Source: CAIXDN01 sp964482085 (lineage in GTDB: Bacteria; Patescibacteriota; Patescibacteriia; 2-12-FULL-60-25). Taken from it: a stretch of DNA of 64,000 nt. Positions 8,029 to 16,154 of this stretch are shown one piece after another. Position numbers and translations under genes: made by a program. The DNA lies in the NCBI GenBank assembly GCA_964482085.1, contig CAYZVS010000003.1:24960-88959 (forward strand), given 5' to 3'. Positions within the stretch are counted from its first letter, which is position 1. Each line of letters opens with the position of its first letter. The notes below the pieces were generated by a model. It saw nothing but the letters and a program-made list of their open reading frames with translations. It had not been told where the DNA came from and made no database searches.

Positions 8029-8936
8029 CGATGGCTTGGCGCATCTTTATTGCATCTTGGAAGCACTTTGCCCGCAATTTGTGGATTGGGGTTGCTACCG
8101 TATTTGTATTTACGATGGCCTTACTTTCCGTGAATGTCTTGCTGGGAGTCAACTCGGTTATCGAGCAGGTTGTGACACTGCTTGAACAAAAAGTGGATGT
8201 TACCGTGACATTTACTTCTGATGCGCCACCCGCGCTTTTGGATCAAGCGAGATTTTATGTGGTGTCGCTTCCGCAAACGGCAGAAGCCAGACTTGTTTCA
8301 CCTCAAGAGGCATTGGATGCTTTTAAGGTGCGAAACAAAAATAATCCCAAAATTTTGGATGCGCTTAGCGAGCTGGCTACCAACCCATTGGGTGCGCAAC
8401 TCATTATCAAGGCCAAGCATTCCGAGGATTATCCGTTTTTGTTGGAAGCGGTTCGTAATCCACAGTACGCGCCGTTTATCCGAAACTCGTCTTATGACGA
8501 TCATCGCGAGGCTATCGTGAAGATTCAGGATGCTGGAGCACAAATCCGATTGTTTGCCTCCGCGCTTGTGGCGATTTTTGCTTTATTTGGTTTGCTCGCG
8601 GCTTTTAATGCAATTCGTGTCGCTATTTATACCCAGCGTGAAGAGATTGCGATTATGCGTTTAGTCGGAGCGAGCGCTTCTTATATCAAGATGCCGTTTG
8701 TATTAGAAGGTGTTTGGATCGCGCTTCTTTCCGCGCTTCTTACTTTTAGTGGCGTTTGGCTGTGTGTGCACTTGCTTGAACCTCGACTCACGATTTTGTT
8801 TGACGGACGCGATCCTGGGTTGATGGCTTTCTTTGTTCAGAATCTTGTTCCGTTGGTTGGAATTCAGTTGGGAGGGTTGTTAGTTCTATCGGCGTTTGTG
8901 TCCTGGATGGCTGTCGGTCGTTATATTCGTCGTTGA
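8025..8936 (+). CDS. ftsX: Cell-division permease-like protein FtsX
   Basis: Encodes 303 aa. One N-terminal membrane helix (about 15-40) is followed by an extracytoplasmic domain (about 45-175) and three C-terminal helices ending in Arg-Tyr-Ile-Arg-Arg, the FtsX topology. The segment Arg-Glu-Glu-Ile-Ala-Ile-Met-Arg-Leu-Val-Gly-Ala is the coupling helix typical of the family. It overlaps ftsE by 4 nt. Two further genes follow without a gap, so the extracytoplasmic effector may be encoded there rather than by a classic EnvC or CwlO homologue, which is absent from the window. Confidence 0.93.
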   Translation: MTMAWRIFIASWKHFARNLWIGVATVFVFTMALLSVNVLLGVNSVIEQVVTLLEQKVDVTVTFTSDAPPALLDQARFYVVSLPQTAEARLVSPQEALDAFKVRNKNNPKILDALSELATNPLGAQLIIKAKHSEDYPFLLEAVRNPQYAPFIRNSSYDDHREAIVKIQDAGAQIRLFASALVAIFALFGLLAAFNAIRVAIYTQREEIAIMRLVGASASYIKMPFVLEGVWIALLSALLTFSGVWLCVHLLEPRLTILFDGRDPGLMAFFVQNLVPLVGIQLGGLLVLSAFVSWMAVGRYIRR

Positions 8937-8937
8937 T

Positions 8938-9483
8938 ATGATTACATTGCTCTTTAGCCATGAGGCTGTATATCTGGGCGAGCTTGTTACTCGTGACGGA
9001 GCTTTGCGCCATGTCGTGCTTACACAGGCGGGGGAGCAGGTTATCGGTGGATATGTTCAGCAATGGCAGACGCGCGGAGTTCCGGTTTTTAAGGGAATCA
9101 CCAAACAAGTTCAGGATGGGAAGAACGAGTTTATTGCGTATCGCGAATATGTGAATTTGCGTGATGCGACGTTCCTCTCTGCAATAAAAGAATGGGCGAT
9201 CAGTCATCAGATTCAGGTGCATGATATTGCTGAGCCAATTTTGCCACTGTGGGAGCGTTTGTTGCGTTTACCTTTAGAGAATGGTGAACGATTCCGTTTC
9301 CTGATCGCTATTGAGAAAACACCGGCTTCACGTTTGCCTGCATGGTTTGAATTACTGAAGAGTGCGGAAGAGGCGGCGCAACTAGAGCGAGATAAAACGC
9401 AGGCTGCCTTGGTGAAGCTGAAGACCACGGTTTCCAAGCATTTATTGCATGCTTTTGAACAGGAAGAACGTTCACGCGTATGA
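8938..9483 (+). CDS. Unknown protein in the ftsEX operon
   Basis: Encodes 181 aa from ATG 8938, one base after the ftsX stop; a longer frame from 8896 would overlap ftsX. It appears cytoplasmic, with a beta-rich N-terminal part (residues 1-65) and a helical C-terminal part rich in Glu, Lys and Ala that could form a coiled coil (about 135-180). No family or active-site motif is recognised. Its placement between ftsX and the HExxH protein, with an ATGA-type junction downstream, suggests a role tied to FtsEX or simply co-expression. Confidence 0.7.
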   Translation: MITLLFSHEAVYLGELVTRDGALRHVVLTQAGEQVIGGYVQQWQTRGVPVFKGITKQVQDGKNEFIAYREYVNLRDATFLSAIKEWAISHQIQVHDIAEPILPLWERLLRLPLENGERFRFLIAIEKTPASRLPAWFELLKSAEEAAQLERDKTQAALVKLKTTVSKHLLHAFEQEERSRV

Positions 9484-9494
9484 AGGAGTCTTCC

Positions 9495-11237
9495 ATGATG
9501 CGCGTCGAGGCGCCAAAAAAGATCGTAGCGACTCCCAAGCATGAGGAGATAATTTTGGATGAGAGTTTGTATGAGTTGCAAGTTGAGGATATTCGATTTG
9601 AGGGAAAGAAACGAGAACGAAAAGGGGTTTTGACGTCGATGAATCGTTTTTTTAAGAGCGATCAAGGCAAGACGTTAAGAGGTTTTTTACTCGGAGGTGC
9701 GATCGTTGGCAGTACTTCAAGCGGTATTGAATCGTTCTTTCCACAATCTGTGAGGAGAGATGCTTACACGTTTGAGGAGTCCGCATCGGATGATTCGTTT
9801 GCAGGCGATCGGCCTTTGGATGAAGTCCGTTCTGAGTTAACAGAAATGATTGGTGTGGCCGCTGTACGAGAACTTGTGCCAGTAGCGGCAACCGATAGAG
9901 ATCGTTCCTCCAGGGAGCGTCGTCGAGAGGATTTACGCAGAGAAGATATTTCAACCGTTGAAGGTTTTGATTCGGTTGGTGTTTCCGAGGCCTTGGTTAC
10001 AAGATATTTGGAGGAGGGTTTTCCTCGATTCATGACGGCAAGAAGTGCTGTTTCGTCAATCGAGTTTACAACGGAGCATCGCCTGATGCGCGCTGATTAT
10101 CATATGGAGGAGGGTACGGAGATTGCTGGTACCTGCTCTATTGGTGAAGCGAGTGAGGCTTCTGAGATCCGATTGTATGGCTCTTTACTTGATACACGCG
10201 GACGTTTAGAAATTTCATCGGCGTTTGGTGAAGTTCTTGTTCATGAGCTTGCACATGCAATCGATTGGGAGAATCTTGATGCTCTTGATCCTGCAACGCG
10301 TTTGCGCATGTTGCATCAGATGGTTGGGCATGCGCGTGATGAGGAGCGATTGCGTTTTTCTTATATTGAACAAATACATTCGGATAATCCGCAAGAACAG
10401 TTACGGAATAGAGCGGTCGAGTATTATGCTGAGTTAACGAGCAATGTATTCCGATTGGCTCCGGATATGTCTGCAGATGATCCATTCTGGGCGCAAGATT
10501 TGTCCAATCGCTTGATTGAGCAATACGGAAGTACCGAATATGCTGACACGTCTATCGTATCGGAGGATGCTACGATTTATCGACAGCACGTGATCGATGA
10601 TATCGAGCTTGTGCGTGAGATCGTGGCTGCCTACGATCCGGATTTTGATTGGCAGGCGGCTTCTCATGCGCGTCGCGAAGTTATTGCTGAGATGAGACGT
10701 GACCTTCCCGCTCGAGAAATAAAAGCATTGGTGCGTGAAGTGAAGAATGAAACGGCGCGAGCGCTTTTGCAGGAGCGTATTGATGAACTCTTTGATTCAT
10801 CCGAGAGCGACGTGACGCGATTTATCCGGCTATCCGGTTCTGATTTTTCTGAAACACGGGAGTCGCATGACACGGAAGAAATATCCAATGAAGTTTTTCA
10901 TGTGGGGCGTGCTCTGGAGATCGATATTTCTGGAAGACAACGGGATACGATACTCACAATTGAGGCGGAGATAAGATCAGAAGAAATGCCAGCGTATCGA
11001 GCGTTGATTGCTTTACTGGAGAATTTGGCGGATTATCAGAATAATCCGGAAGTTGTTGAGGATATGCAGTATTGGGTAAACAGTTATCGTGAAGCAGCTG
11101 CCCAAGCCGGTTCCGGACATGTTGAGTCGGCTCGACGATATATGGACGTTTTGGAGGGTCGGGAAGGGATATCGGCTGATTTGTTGACCCGAGTAAGGCG
11201 ATTTGTCAATACGCAGATTCCGGATGACGGTGGTTAG
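9495..11237 (+). CDS. HExxH metallopeptidase-like protein in the ftsEX operon
   Basis: About 580 aa. ATG 9495 has AAGGAG 6 nt upstream and was preferred over ATG 9480, which overlaps the previous stop. A hydrophobic, glycine-rich stretch at about residues 61-80 may be a membrane anchor. The zinc motif His-Glu-Leu-Ala-His falls near residue 250, and about 60 residues later Glu-Tyr-Tyr-Ala-Glu could supply the third ligand, as in gluzincins that have an E-F/Y-x-A-E motif. The remaining C-terminal half is acidic and helical. The substrate is unknown. FtsEX normally controls cell-wall hydrolases, so a septal protease or hydrolase role is possible but unproven. Confidence 0.7.
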   Translation: MMRVEAPKKIVATPKHEEIILDESLYELQVEDIRFEGKKRERKGVLTSMNRFFKSDQGKTLRGFLLGGAIVGSTSSGIESFFPQSVRRDAYTFEESASDDSFAGDRPLDEVRSELTEMIGVAAVRELVPVAATDRDRSSRERRREDLRREDISTVEGFDSVGVSEALVTRYLEEGFPRFMTARSAVSSIEFTTEHRLMRADYHMEEGTEIAGTCSIGEASEASEIRLYGSLLDTRGRLEISSAFGEVLVHELAHAIDWENLDALDPATRLRMLHQMVGHARDEERLRFSYIEQIHSDNPQEQLRNRAVEYYAELTSNVFRLAPDMSADDPFWAQDLSNRLIEQYGSTEYADTSIVSEDATIYRQHVIDDIELVREIVAAYDPDFDWQAASHARREVIAEMRRDLPAREIKALVREVKNETARALLQERIDELFDSSESDVTRFIRLSGSDFSETRESHDTEEISNEVFHVGRALEIDISGRQRDTILTIEAEIRSEEMPAYRALIALLENLADYQNNPEVVEDMQYWVNSYREAAAQAGSGHVESARRYMDVLEGREGISADLLTRVRRFVNTQIPDDGG

Positions 11238-11286
11238 GGTATCGACATTGACGAAGCGCGTGTTTTCACGTATCTTTTGGCCACAT

Positions 11287-11360
11287 TCGGGGATCGTCTA
11301 ATGGTAGGACAGCGGCCTTTGAAGCCGTGAATCTTGGTTCGAGCCCAAGTCCCCGAGCCA
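11287..11360 (+). tRNA. tRNA-Gln (anticodon TTG)
   Basis: A 74-nt cloverleaf. Acceptor TCGGGGA pairs fully with TCCCCGA, discriminator G, encoded CCA. The anticodon stem GCGGC/GCCGT (one G-T) encloses CTTTGAA with anticodon TTG, which reads CAA/CAG. The T arm is TTGGTTCGAGCCCAA. Confidence 0.95.
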
Positions 11361-11362
11361 AC

Positions 11363-11391
11363 AAAATCCGCGCCTAAAAGGCGCGGATTTT
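11363..11391. terminator. Bidirectional terminator between tRNA-Gln and a small leftward gene
   Basis: A perfect 12-bp stem, AAAATCCGCGCC and its complement, with loop TAAAA. A-tract and T-tract flank it, so it can serve the tRNA and the leftward 55-aa gene whose stop is at 11409. Confidence 0.85.
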
Positions 11392-11408
11392 GTGTTCTGA
11401 TGCGGGTT

Positions 11409-11576
11409 TTAACGTTTGAACCAACCGTAGGCTAAAAGTGCTGCTGCTACTAGGTTGATAATCGCGTGACCTGTCATTTGGCTCGCGGGTAAGCCGGCGA
11501 CGAGCATATAGATATGCGTTAGGACGATTACCGTAACCCCGATACCGTATGACCATGTTGCAATGGAGTTTTTCAT
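11409..11576 (-). CDS. 55-aa two-helix membrane protein
   Basis: A short leftward frame from ATG 11576 to TAA 11409. The product starts Met-Lys-Asn-Ser-Ile-Ala-Thr-Trp, has two hydrophobic helices (about 9-27 and 38-51) separated by a polar turn with Gln-Met-Thr-Gly-His, and ends Tyr-Gly-Trp-Phe-Lys-Arg. That gives a positive-inside end as in real small membrane proteins. A TATATT box lies close upstream of the ATG, and a strong terminator begins 18 nt past the stop. Function is unknown. The complete promoter-gene-terminator unit is the main reason to call it. Confidence 0.6.
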   Translation of the reverse strand: MKNSIATWSYGIGVTVIVLTHIYMLVAGLPASQMTGHAIINLVAAALLAYGWFKR

Positions 11577-11743
11577 ATAATATATTTTGGCCTTAAGTCA
11601 GCCTACTTGGATAGTGTACGGTATGGATTTGTTCTCGACCACACGGACCGCCTATGTTTCGATGGATATATGGCTGCTACCAAGGCGCTCTAAAGATCGA
11701 TTGTGTTGCGGTAAGTGCCTATTACGGGGAGCGCTACGCTTGA
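11577..11743. other. Intergenic stretch without a recognised gene
   Basis: These 167 bases hold the promoter of the leftward 55-aa gene at the left end and the tail of the next leftward transcript at the right. Short frames here lack start signals and hydrophobic or conserved character. Nothing else was recognised. Confidence 0.4.
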
Positions 11744-12376
11744 TTAGCTTTCTTTTTTCAAGCCACTGACTTCAAGTTTGTTTGGCCATTCGTTGTGTTC
11801 ACAGAGTGATTCAGAACGATCGCCAAAGTAGAGCGTGTCTTCATCACGTTTTACGAGATTATATTCTGCGGGGCAGCTTGAAATGCTTGGTGTGATGCCG
11901 GTGCAGCCAGTTGCATTAATCATTGTGGTTACGTCTGTTTCCCACTTGGTGTTGCCGCATTGATACTGTTCAAAAACTTGAGCGGTGTCCATAGAAAATG
12001 CTGTTAGATGAATTTCCTTTCGGATGAATTCTCCATGTACCGCACCATCGACTTCTGGTGATTTATTTCCGAGTTCGTATATACCGACGGTTTGCAGGCT
12101 GTAAGCCTTGTTTTGGCAATCGATATCAGAGAAGTAGGTTTGTTCCAAGGTCCATTGACCACCGGTCAGTTGCATTCTTTGTAATCTGGAGGCTTTATCT
12201 CCTGTTGGGGATTCAAGCTTTTCACAGGATGTGCTGGACCAGTTACCTCGAATGTCTGGCCGGTGAAGGGTATTGCGCCAGACCATCGAGACAACCACAA
12301 ACATGATGACGAGCGTGGTGCCCGCAACTACGGCTGGTGGCAGGGGTTGAGGATCTTTGTCCGTGCGGTGACCCAT
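11744..12376 (-). CDS. Membrane-anchored secreted protein with a beta-barrel-like (APCDD1-like?) domain
   Basis: Encodes 210 aa. A single N-terminal anchor (about residues 16-34) places the rest outside the cell. The ectodomain starts with Arg-Gly-Asn-Trp-Ser-Ser-Thr-Ser-Cys-Glu and continues with a Gly-Gly-Gln-Trp-Thr-Leu-Glu-Gln-Thr-Tyr-Phe-Ser-Asp-x-x-Cys run. This pattern of W, C, aromatic strand and C recalls APCDD1-type lipocalin-like barrels. At least six cysteines could form disulfides, in keeping with the DsbA proteins encoded elsewhere in the window. It lies 3 nt downstream of the Ig-like surface protein gene, so the two are probably co-transcribed. The family match is tentative. 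Confidence 0.6.
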   Translation of the reverse strand: MGHRTDKDPQPLPPAVVAGTTLVIMFVVVSMVWRNTLHRPDIRGNWSSTSCEKLESPTGDKASRLQRMQLTGGQWTLEQTYFSDIDCQNKAYSLQTVGIYELGNKSPEVDGAVHGEFIRKEIHLTAFSMDTAQVFEQYQCGNTKWETDVTTMINATGCTGITPSISSCPAEYNLVKRDEDTLYFGDRSESLCEHNEWPNKLEVSGLKKES

Positions 12377-12379
12377 GTT

Positions 12380-13822
12380 TTAGCGCAGGTTTGCGTCGAT
12401 AGTGGTGACGGAGGCAGCTTCACCCGATGGGCTGTAGCTCGCAGTGGAGTTGATGTCGGCGCCGAAGTTGTAATCTGTGTAGAAGGCGTCACTCAGGTCA
12501 TCGATTTTGGTGTTCCAAGTTGAGCCGTAGAAGGAAGTTGCGAGTCCCTCCGATGTCACCCAGCGGAGTTGGCCATAGCGACCTACAGCATAGACCTTGT
12601 TAACGGTTGTGAATTTGACCATGCGGATACCAGGTCGGTAATTGACGTTGTTGCCTAGCGCGAAGGAGGCCATCGTCGCATTATCTACGTCGATAACCGC
12701 GTCGAAGGTGGAATACCAGGTGAAGTAGATGCGGGAATTTGGAAAAGCATGGCGACGTCCGTCCATTCCGATGTAGTATACGGCTTTACAAGGGTGGTTA
12801 ACATCCACAAAGCCTGCAGGACAGGCGAGTTTTAAGAGATGACCTGTGTAAGGACCAGATGTTGGGCTCGTGGTGACGGTAACAGTCTGACTGCTATTGC
12901 TGATATTTCCGGCGGAGTCCGAGCAGGAAACCTGGACATTCGTGCTGCCTGTTCCGGAAAAACTATGACTGCGCGAGGCGGTTCCGGAAACCGTGCCGGA
13001 GCGATCCATGCTACCGACCAGCGAACCGTTAACAGATAGATTGCAGGATACGACGCCAACACTGTCGGAGAAGCTTGCAGTGATGTTTACGGCTGATCCG
13101 ACCGTGGCTGTCGTTGGATTGATATTGTTAACGACGGGTGCGGTTGTGTCGCCGAGGGATGCAAACACAACGGTCTCGGCGCGTGTACCGAAGTTTCCAG
13201 AACGGTCAAAGCAGTTAATCGTGAGATTGTGTGAGCCGACTGTGCTAATTGTTCCGGTAAACGTTGCTGTTCCAGATGTTGAGCCAGCGCCATTGGAAAG
13301 TGTAAGTAATCCACTCTCTGCTCCGTCAACGATCAATCCACAGGTATTCAAACCCGATCCGGTATCGCTGTAATTTGTTTGAAGCGTGAAAGATGCGCCG
13401 GCGGTCGGCGAGCTTGGTGCAAGGACGTATGCCGTAAGCGTCGGTGCGGAGGCATCGGCGGTTACAGTCACGGATTCTTCACTGTACACACTTGACGGCG
13501 CGTCATCGTCAAAACAGGTTGCTCGCACGAGATGGCTTCCAGCGGAGTTGATCGTAACTATTTTTTTTGCGGTACCCATCACAGATGTACCTGTGAGGAC
13601 CATGTCGCCTTGATCCACGCCGTCTACAGAGAGTCGACAGCGCTCGATGGTTGCTAAGCCAGATTCAAACGAAGCGACATACTCCGTTGCCATGTTTATG
13701 TGGGTGCTGTGAGGTGTCGGTCCATATACAGCAAAAGGGGCCGCGTGTACCTGCGAAGCGAGGAGCGCTGTGGCGAACAGAGTCGAGCTGAACGTTGCGG
13801 CACGAAGATAAAATTGTTTCAT
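12380..13822 (-). CDS. Secreted protein: three Ig-like repeats plus a shared C-terminal surface domain
   Basis: Encodes 480 aa from ATG 13822. A Sec signal peptide spans residues 1-28, ending Ala-Ser-Gln-Val-His-Ala-Ala. Three tandem Ig-like repeats follow (about 40-130, 131-225 and 226-320). Each holds Cys-x-Leu-x-Val-Asp/Asn-Gly and a closing Cys-x-Asp, suggesting one disulfide per repeat. Residues 327-455 form a different domain with Ala-Val-Tyr-Tyr, Phe-Pro-Asn, Tyr-Phe-Thr-Trp-Tyr, Leu-Arg-Trp-Val and Asp-Asp-x-Ser-Asp-Ala-Phe. The same domain ends the M23 peptidase at 61741. An adhesin or envelope-associated role is likely but inferred. A TATACT box lies 9 nt upstream of the start. Confidence 0.8.
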   Translation of the reverse strand: MKQFYLRAATFSSTLFATALLASQVHAAPFAVYGPTPHSTHINMATEYVASFESGLATIERCRLSVDGVDQGDMVLTGTSVMGTAKKIVTINSAGSHLVRATCFDDDAPSSVYSEESVTVTADASAPTLTAYVLAPSSPTAGASFTLQTNYSDTGSGLNTCGLIVDGAESGLLTLSNGAGSTSGTATFTGTISTVGSHNLTINCFDRSGNFGTRAETVVFASLGDTTAPVVNNINPTTATVGSAVNITASFSDSVGVVSCNLSVNGSLVGSMDRSGTVSGTASRSHSFSGTGSTNVQVSCSDSAGNISNSSQTVTVTTSPTSGPYTGHLLKLACPAGFVDVNHPCKAVYYIGMDGRRHAFPNSRIYFTWYSTFDAVIDVDNATMASFALGNNVNYRPGIRMVKFTTVNKVYAVGRYGQLRWVTSEGLATSFYGSTWNTKIDDLSDAFYTDYNFGADINSTASYSPSGEAASVTTIDANLR

Positions 13823-13831
13823 AATGGATCG

Positions 13832-13837
13832 AGTATA
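13832..13837 (-). promoter_or_regulatory. -10 box TATACT for the Ig-like surface protein
   Basis: Read leftward, TATACT at 13837-13832 ends 9 nt before ATG 13822. The short region to 13913 also holds the unresolved promoter of the divergent ABC genes, including a TTGACA at 13855-13860 without a well-spaced -10. Confidence 0.55.
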
Positions 13838-13912
13838 ACAAAATTTGTCCTTTTTTGACATGCTAGCCGCTTGATTGCCCAGAATATACATCGGATGTAG
13901 GCTCTTGGAACT

Positions 13913-14815
13913 ATGATTCCGGCCTTATCGGTGCAAGGTGTTAGCAAGACATTTAAAAAGCAGAATGGTGAACCGTTAGAAGCGTTGAAAGACGTTTCTT
14001 TGGATATTCAAGCAGGAACGATTCATGGATTGCTTGGTCCAAATGGTGCTGGAAAATCTACTTTGATCAATTTGATTAGTGGAATTATGGCTCCGGATGC
14101 GGGTCGTATTTTGATTGAAGGAATCGATATTATTAAAGAATCGGAGCAGAGCAAGCAATTAATCGGGATTGTTCCTCAAGAATTGGTTTTGGAAATGGCG
14201 TTTACGGTCAGGGAAGTGCTTTGGTTTTTTGGTGGAATGTATGGTGTATCTGCGGCCGATCGGAAAGTGCGTATCGAGCAAGCGCTTACGGATTTGGATT
14301 TGATGGATAAAGCCGATGAAAGAGCCCGCGGGCTTTCTGGCGGAATGAAGCGACGTCTGATGATTGCTAAGGCGATTATGCATAAGCCGAAGCTATTGAT
14401 TCTCGATGAACCGACGGCTGGTGTTGATGTTGCGTTACGACAAAAGATTTGGGAATTAGTACGACGATTAAATACAGAGGGGACAACTATTCTGTTTACA
14501 ACGCATTATTTGGAAGAGGCGGAGCAACTCTGTGAGAATGTGACGCTTATTAATCATGGACGTATTTTGAAAGATGGATCGGTTAAAGATTTATTGCGTG
14601 AATCGTCACGCAATATGATTTCTTTTGAATTATTTAAACGTGATGTTGCGCATTTACCGGGAGTGATCGTGGAAGGCACAGAATACCGTTTTCCGATGAA
14701 AGACTTGGAGGCGGATGTACACGCGCTGACAAATTTTTATAATGGCAATCTGAAATCAATACGGACGGAGGCCGTCTCGCTTGAACAGGTCTTTTTGGAA
14801 GTAACCAAGGGTTAA
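13913..14815 (+). CDS. ABC-2 type transporter ATP-binding protein
   Basis: Encodes 300 aa. Walker A Gly-Pro-Asn-Gly-Ala-Gly-Lys-Ser falls near residue 44, the signature Leu-Ser-Gly-Gly-Met-Lys-Arg-Arg near 142, and Walker B Leu-Leu-Ile-Leu-Asp-Glu-Pro-Thr-Ala-Gly-Val-Asp near 160. The Ser-Gly-Gly-Met form and the roughly 80-residue C-terminal extension are typical of DrrA/NodI-type exporter ATPases. It pairs with the permease that starts 1 nt after its stop. The cargo is unknown; drugs, polysaccharide or lipid are common for this class. Confidence 0.9.
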   Translation: MIPALSVQGVSKTFKKQNGEPLEALKDVSLDIQAGTIHGLLGPNGAGKSTLINLISGIMAPDAGRILIEGIDIIKESEQSKQLIGIVPQELVLEMAFTVREVLWFFGGMYGVSAADRKVRIEQALTDLDLMDKADERARGLSGGMKRRLMIAKAIMHKPKLLILDEPTAGVDVALRQKIWELVRRLNTEGTTILFTTHYLEEAEQLCENVTLINHGRILKDGSVKDLLRESSRNMISFELFKRDVAHLPGVIVEGTEYRFPMKDLEADVHALTNFYNGNLKSIRTEAVSLEQVFLEVTKG

Positions 14816-14816
14816 T

Positions 14817-15569
14817 ATGAATCTGACATACATGTGGGCGGTGTACGCGCGTGAGATTATGCGTTTCCGGAAGTTGTGGATGGATACGTTGTTTACACCG
14901 ATTGTTTCCATGGGTTTGTATTTGGCGGTTTTTGGCGTCGTCGCCTCGGGCCAAGGAGTTGGTATTATCGAGTATCTGACCTTTGTGTACACTGGATTGC
15001 TGGCGATGACGTTAGTGAATTCCAGTTTCTCCAATCCGGCTTTTGCACTCGTAATTTCTAGGAATATGGGTAACTTGATCGACTTACAAATGGCGCCGAT
15101 TGCCCCTTGGCGTATTGGGCTTGCGTATTCCATGGCGGCTCTTACACGTGCCTTGATTACGCTTGCCATAGGTCTTGTGGCAACGATTTGGTTTGTTCCA
15201 CTGCGCTCTATTGCTTACCCTCTCCTTTTGATCGTTTCGCTGGTTTCCTCCGGCTTATTATTTGGATTTTTGGGTGTTATTTTTGGGATGCGAGCCAAGA
15301 ATTTTGAAGCGCTTACTTTTGTGACGAGCTTTGTTTTGCAACCGATGATTTTTCTCGCAGGTGTTTTTTATCCGATTGCTCGCTTGCCCGGAATTTGGTC
15401 AACGGTTTCACAATTTAATCCGATGCATCACGTGGTTAACCTGATCCGTTTTGCCGCAACCGGTTATGCGGATGCTTCTCCTGTCATTTCATTTGCCGTT
15501 GTTATTGGCGCAACACTTGTGTCTGGAATCATTATGCGTTTTGTCACTGAAAAGAGCTTGAAAGCATGA
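14817..15569 (+). CDS. ABC-2 type transporter permease
   Basis: Encodes 250 aa with six hydrophobic segments. The Phe-Leu-Ala-Gly-Val-Phe-Tyr-Pro-Ile-x-x-Leu-Pro motif near residues 180-193 is the classic ABC-2 permease signature, followed by the Asn-Pro-Met-His-His segment. It forms the membrane half of the exporter with the preceding ATPase. Its stop overlaps the next gene as ATGA, so the YgjP-like peptidase is part of the same operon. Confidence 0.9.
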   Translation: MNLTYMWAVYAREIMRFRKLWMDTLFTPIVSMGLYLAVFGVVASGQGVGIIEYLTFVYTGLLAMTLVNSSFSNPAFALVISRNMGNLIDLQMAPIAPWRIGLAYSMAALTRALITLAIGLVATIWFVPLRSIAYPLLLIVSLVSSGLLFGFLGVIFGMRAKNFEALTFVTSFVLQPMIFLAGVFYPIARLPGIWSTVSQFNPMHHVVNLIRFAATGYADASPVISFAVVIGATLVSGIIMRFVTEKSLKA

Positions 15570-16114
15570 TGTCGATCGCTTACGAATTGAAGCGACGGCG
15601 AGGACAACGCTCGATACGCGTGAGCGTTCATCCGGGCGGACGTCTGCTCGTCACATGCGGTTTATTGTTGCCCGTTGTGGAGATTGAGCGATTTTTATTT
15701 CGTAAACAGGGTTGGATAGAAGAAGCTGTCGGAAAGATGAGGGCATGGCAACCAGGTTTGCTTGCAAGACGTGATCCGGAAGATTATCGATTACAAAAAA
15801 AGCCCGCACTCACTATGATTGAGGAGCGGCTCGTGTTTTATAATCAGGTGTATCACTATCGATATGCAAGCGTCTCGGTTAAAAATCATCGACATCTCTG
15901 GGGGAGTTGTTCAAGGCAAGCGCGATTAAATTTTAACTATAAATTAATTCATTTACCGCAAGAGCTTGCAGATTATGTGATCGTTCACGAACTTTGTCAC
16001 TTGGCCGTGTTCGATCACTCCGCAAAATTCTGGGCGGAAGTTGCACGGACGATTCCGGATTGGAAAAAACGACGGTCTGCTTTACGAAAGATTGGAAACG
16101 GAACACTTGGGTAA
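15566..16114 (+). CDS. YgjP-like (DUF45) zinc metallopeptidase family protein
   Basis: Encodes 182 aa. The family marks are Trp-Gly-Ser-Cys-Ser near residue 112 and Tyr-Val-Ile-Val-His-Glu-Leu-Cys-His-Leu near 141, giving a zinc HExxH site. A later Asp-His-Ser-x-x-Phe-Trp supplies the third ligand His, as in DUF45 proteins. It is a little shorter than E. coli YgjP because the N-terminal part is reduced. The cellular substrate is not established for most of the family. It overlaps the permease gene by 4 nt, and a strong bidirectional terminator ends the operon. Confidence 0.88.
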   Translation: MMSIAYELKRRRGQRSIRVSVHPGGRLLVTCGLLLPVVEIERFLFRKQGWIEEAVGKMRAWQPGLLARRDPEDYRLQKKPALTMIEERLVFYNQVYHYRYASVSVKNHRHLWGSCSRQARLNFNYKLIHLPQELADYVIVHELCHLAVFDHSAKFWAEVARTIPDWKKRRSALRKIGNGTLG

Positions 16115-16145
16115 CATAAAACCCGCGTAAGCGGGTTTTATGTTA
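16112..16145. terminator. Bidirectional terminator between convergent operons
   Basis: A perfect 15-bp stem with loop GTAA. TAACATAAAACCCGC pairs with its complement and gives T-rich ends on both strands. It serves the rightward peptidase gene and the leftward helicase gene. Confidence 0.9.
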
Positions 16146-16154
16146 CCGATTAGA

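Noticed and set aside
11374..11556. A leftward 60-aa basic frame after tRNA-Gln
   Set aside because: It overlaps the terminator hairpin and the better 55-aa membrane frame; its composition is not protein-like.
13855..13890. A sigma-70 promoter for the ABC-2 operon using TTGACA at 13855
   Set aside because: The only -10-like element (TATACA, 13885) is 24 nt away, too far for a normal spacer.
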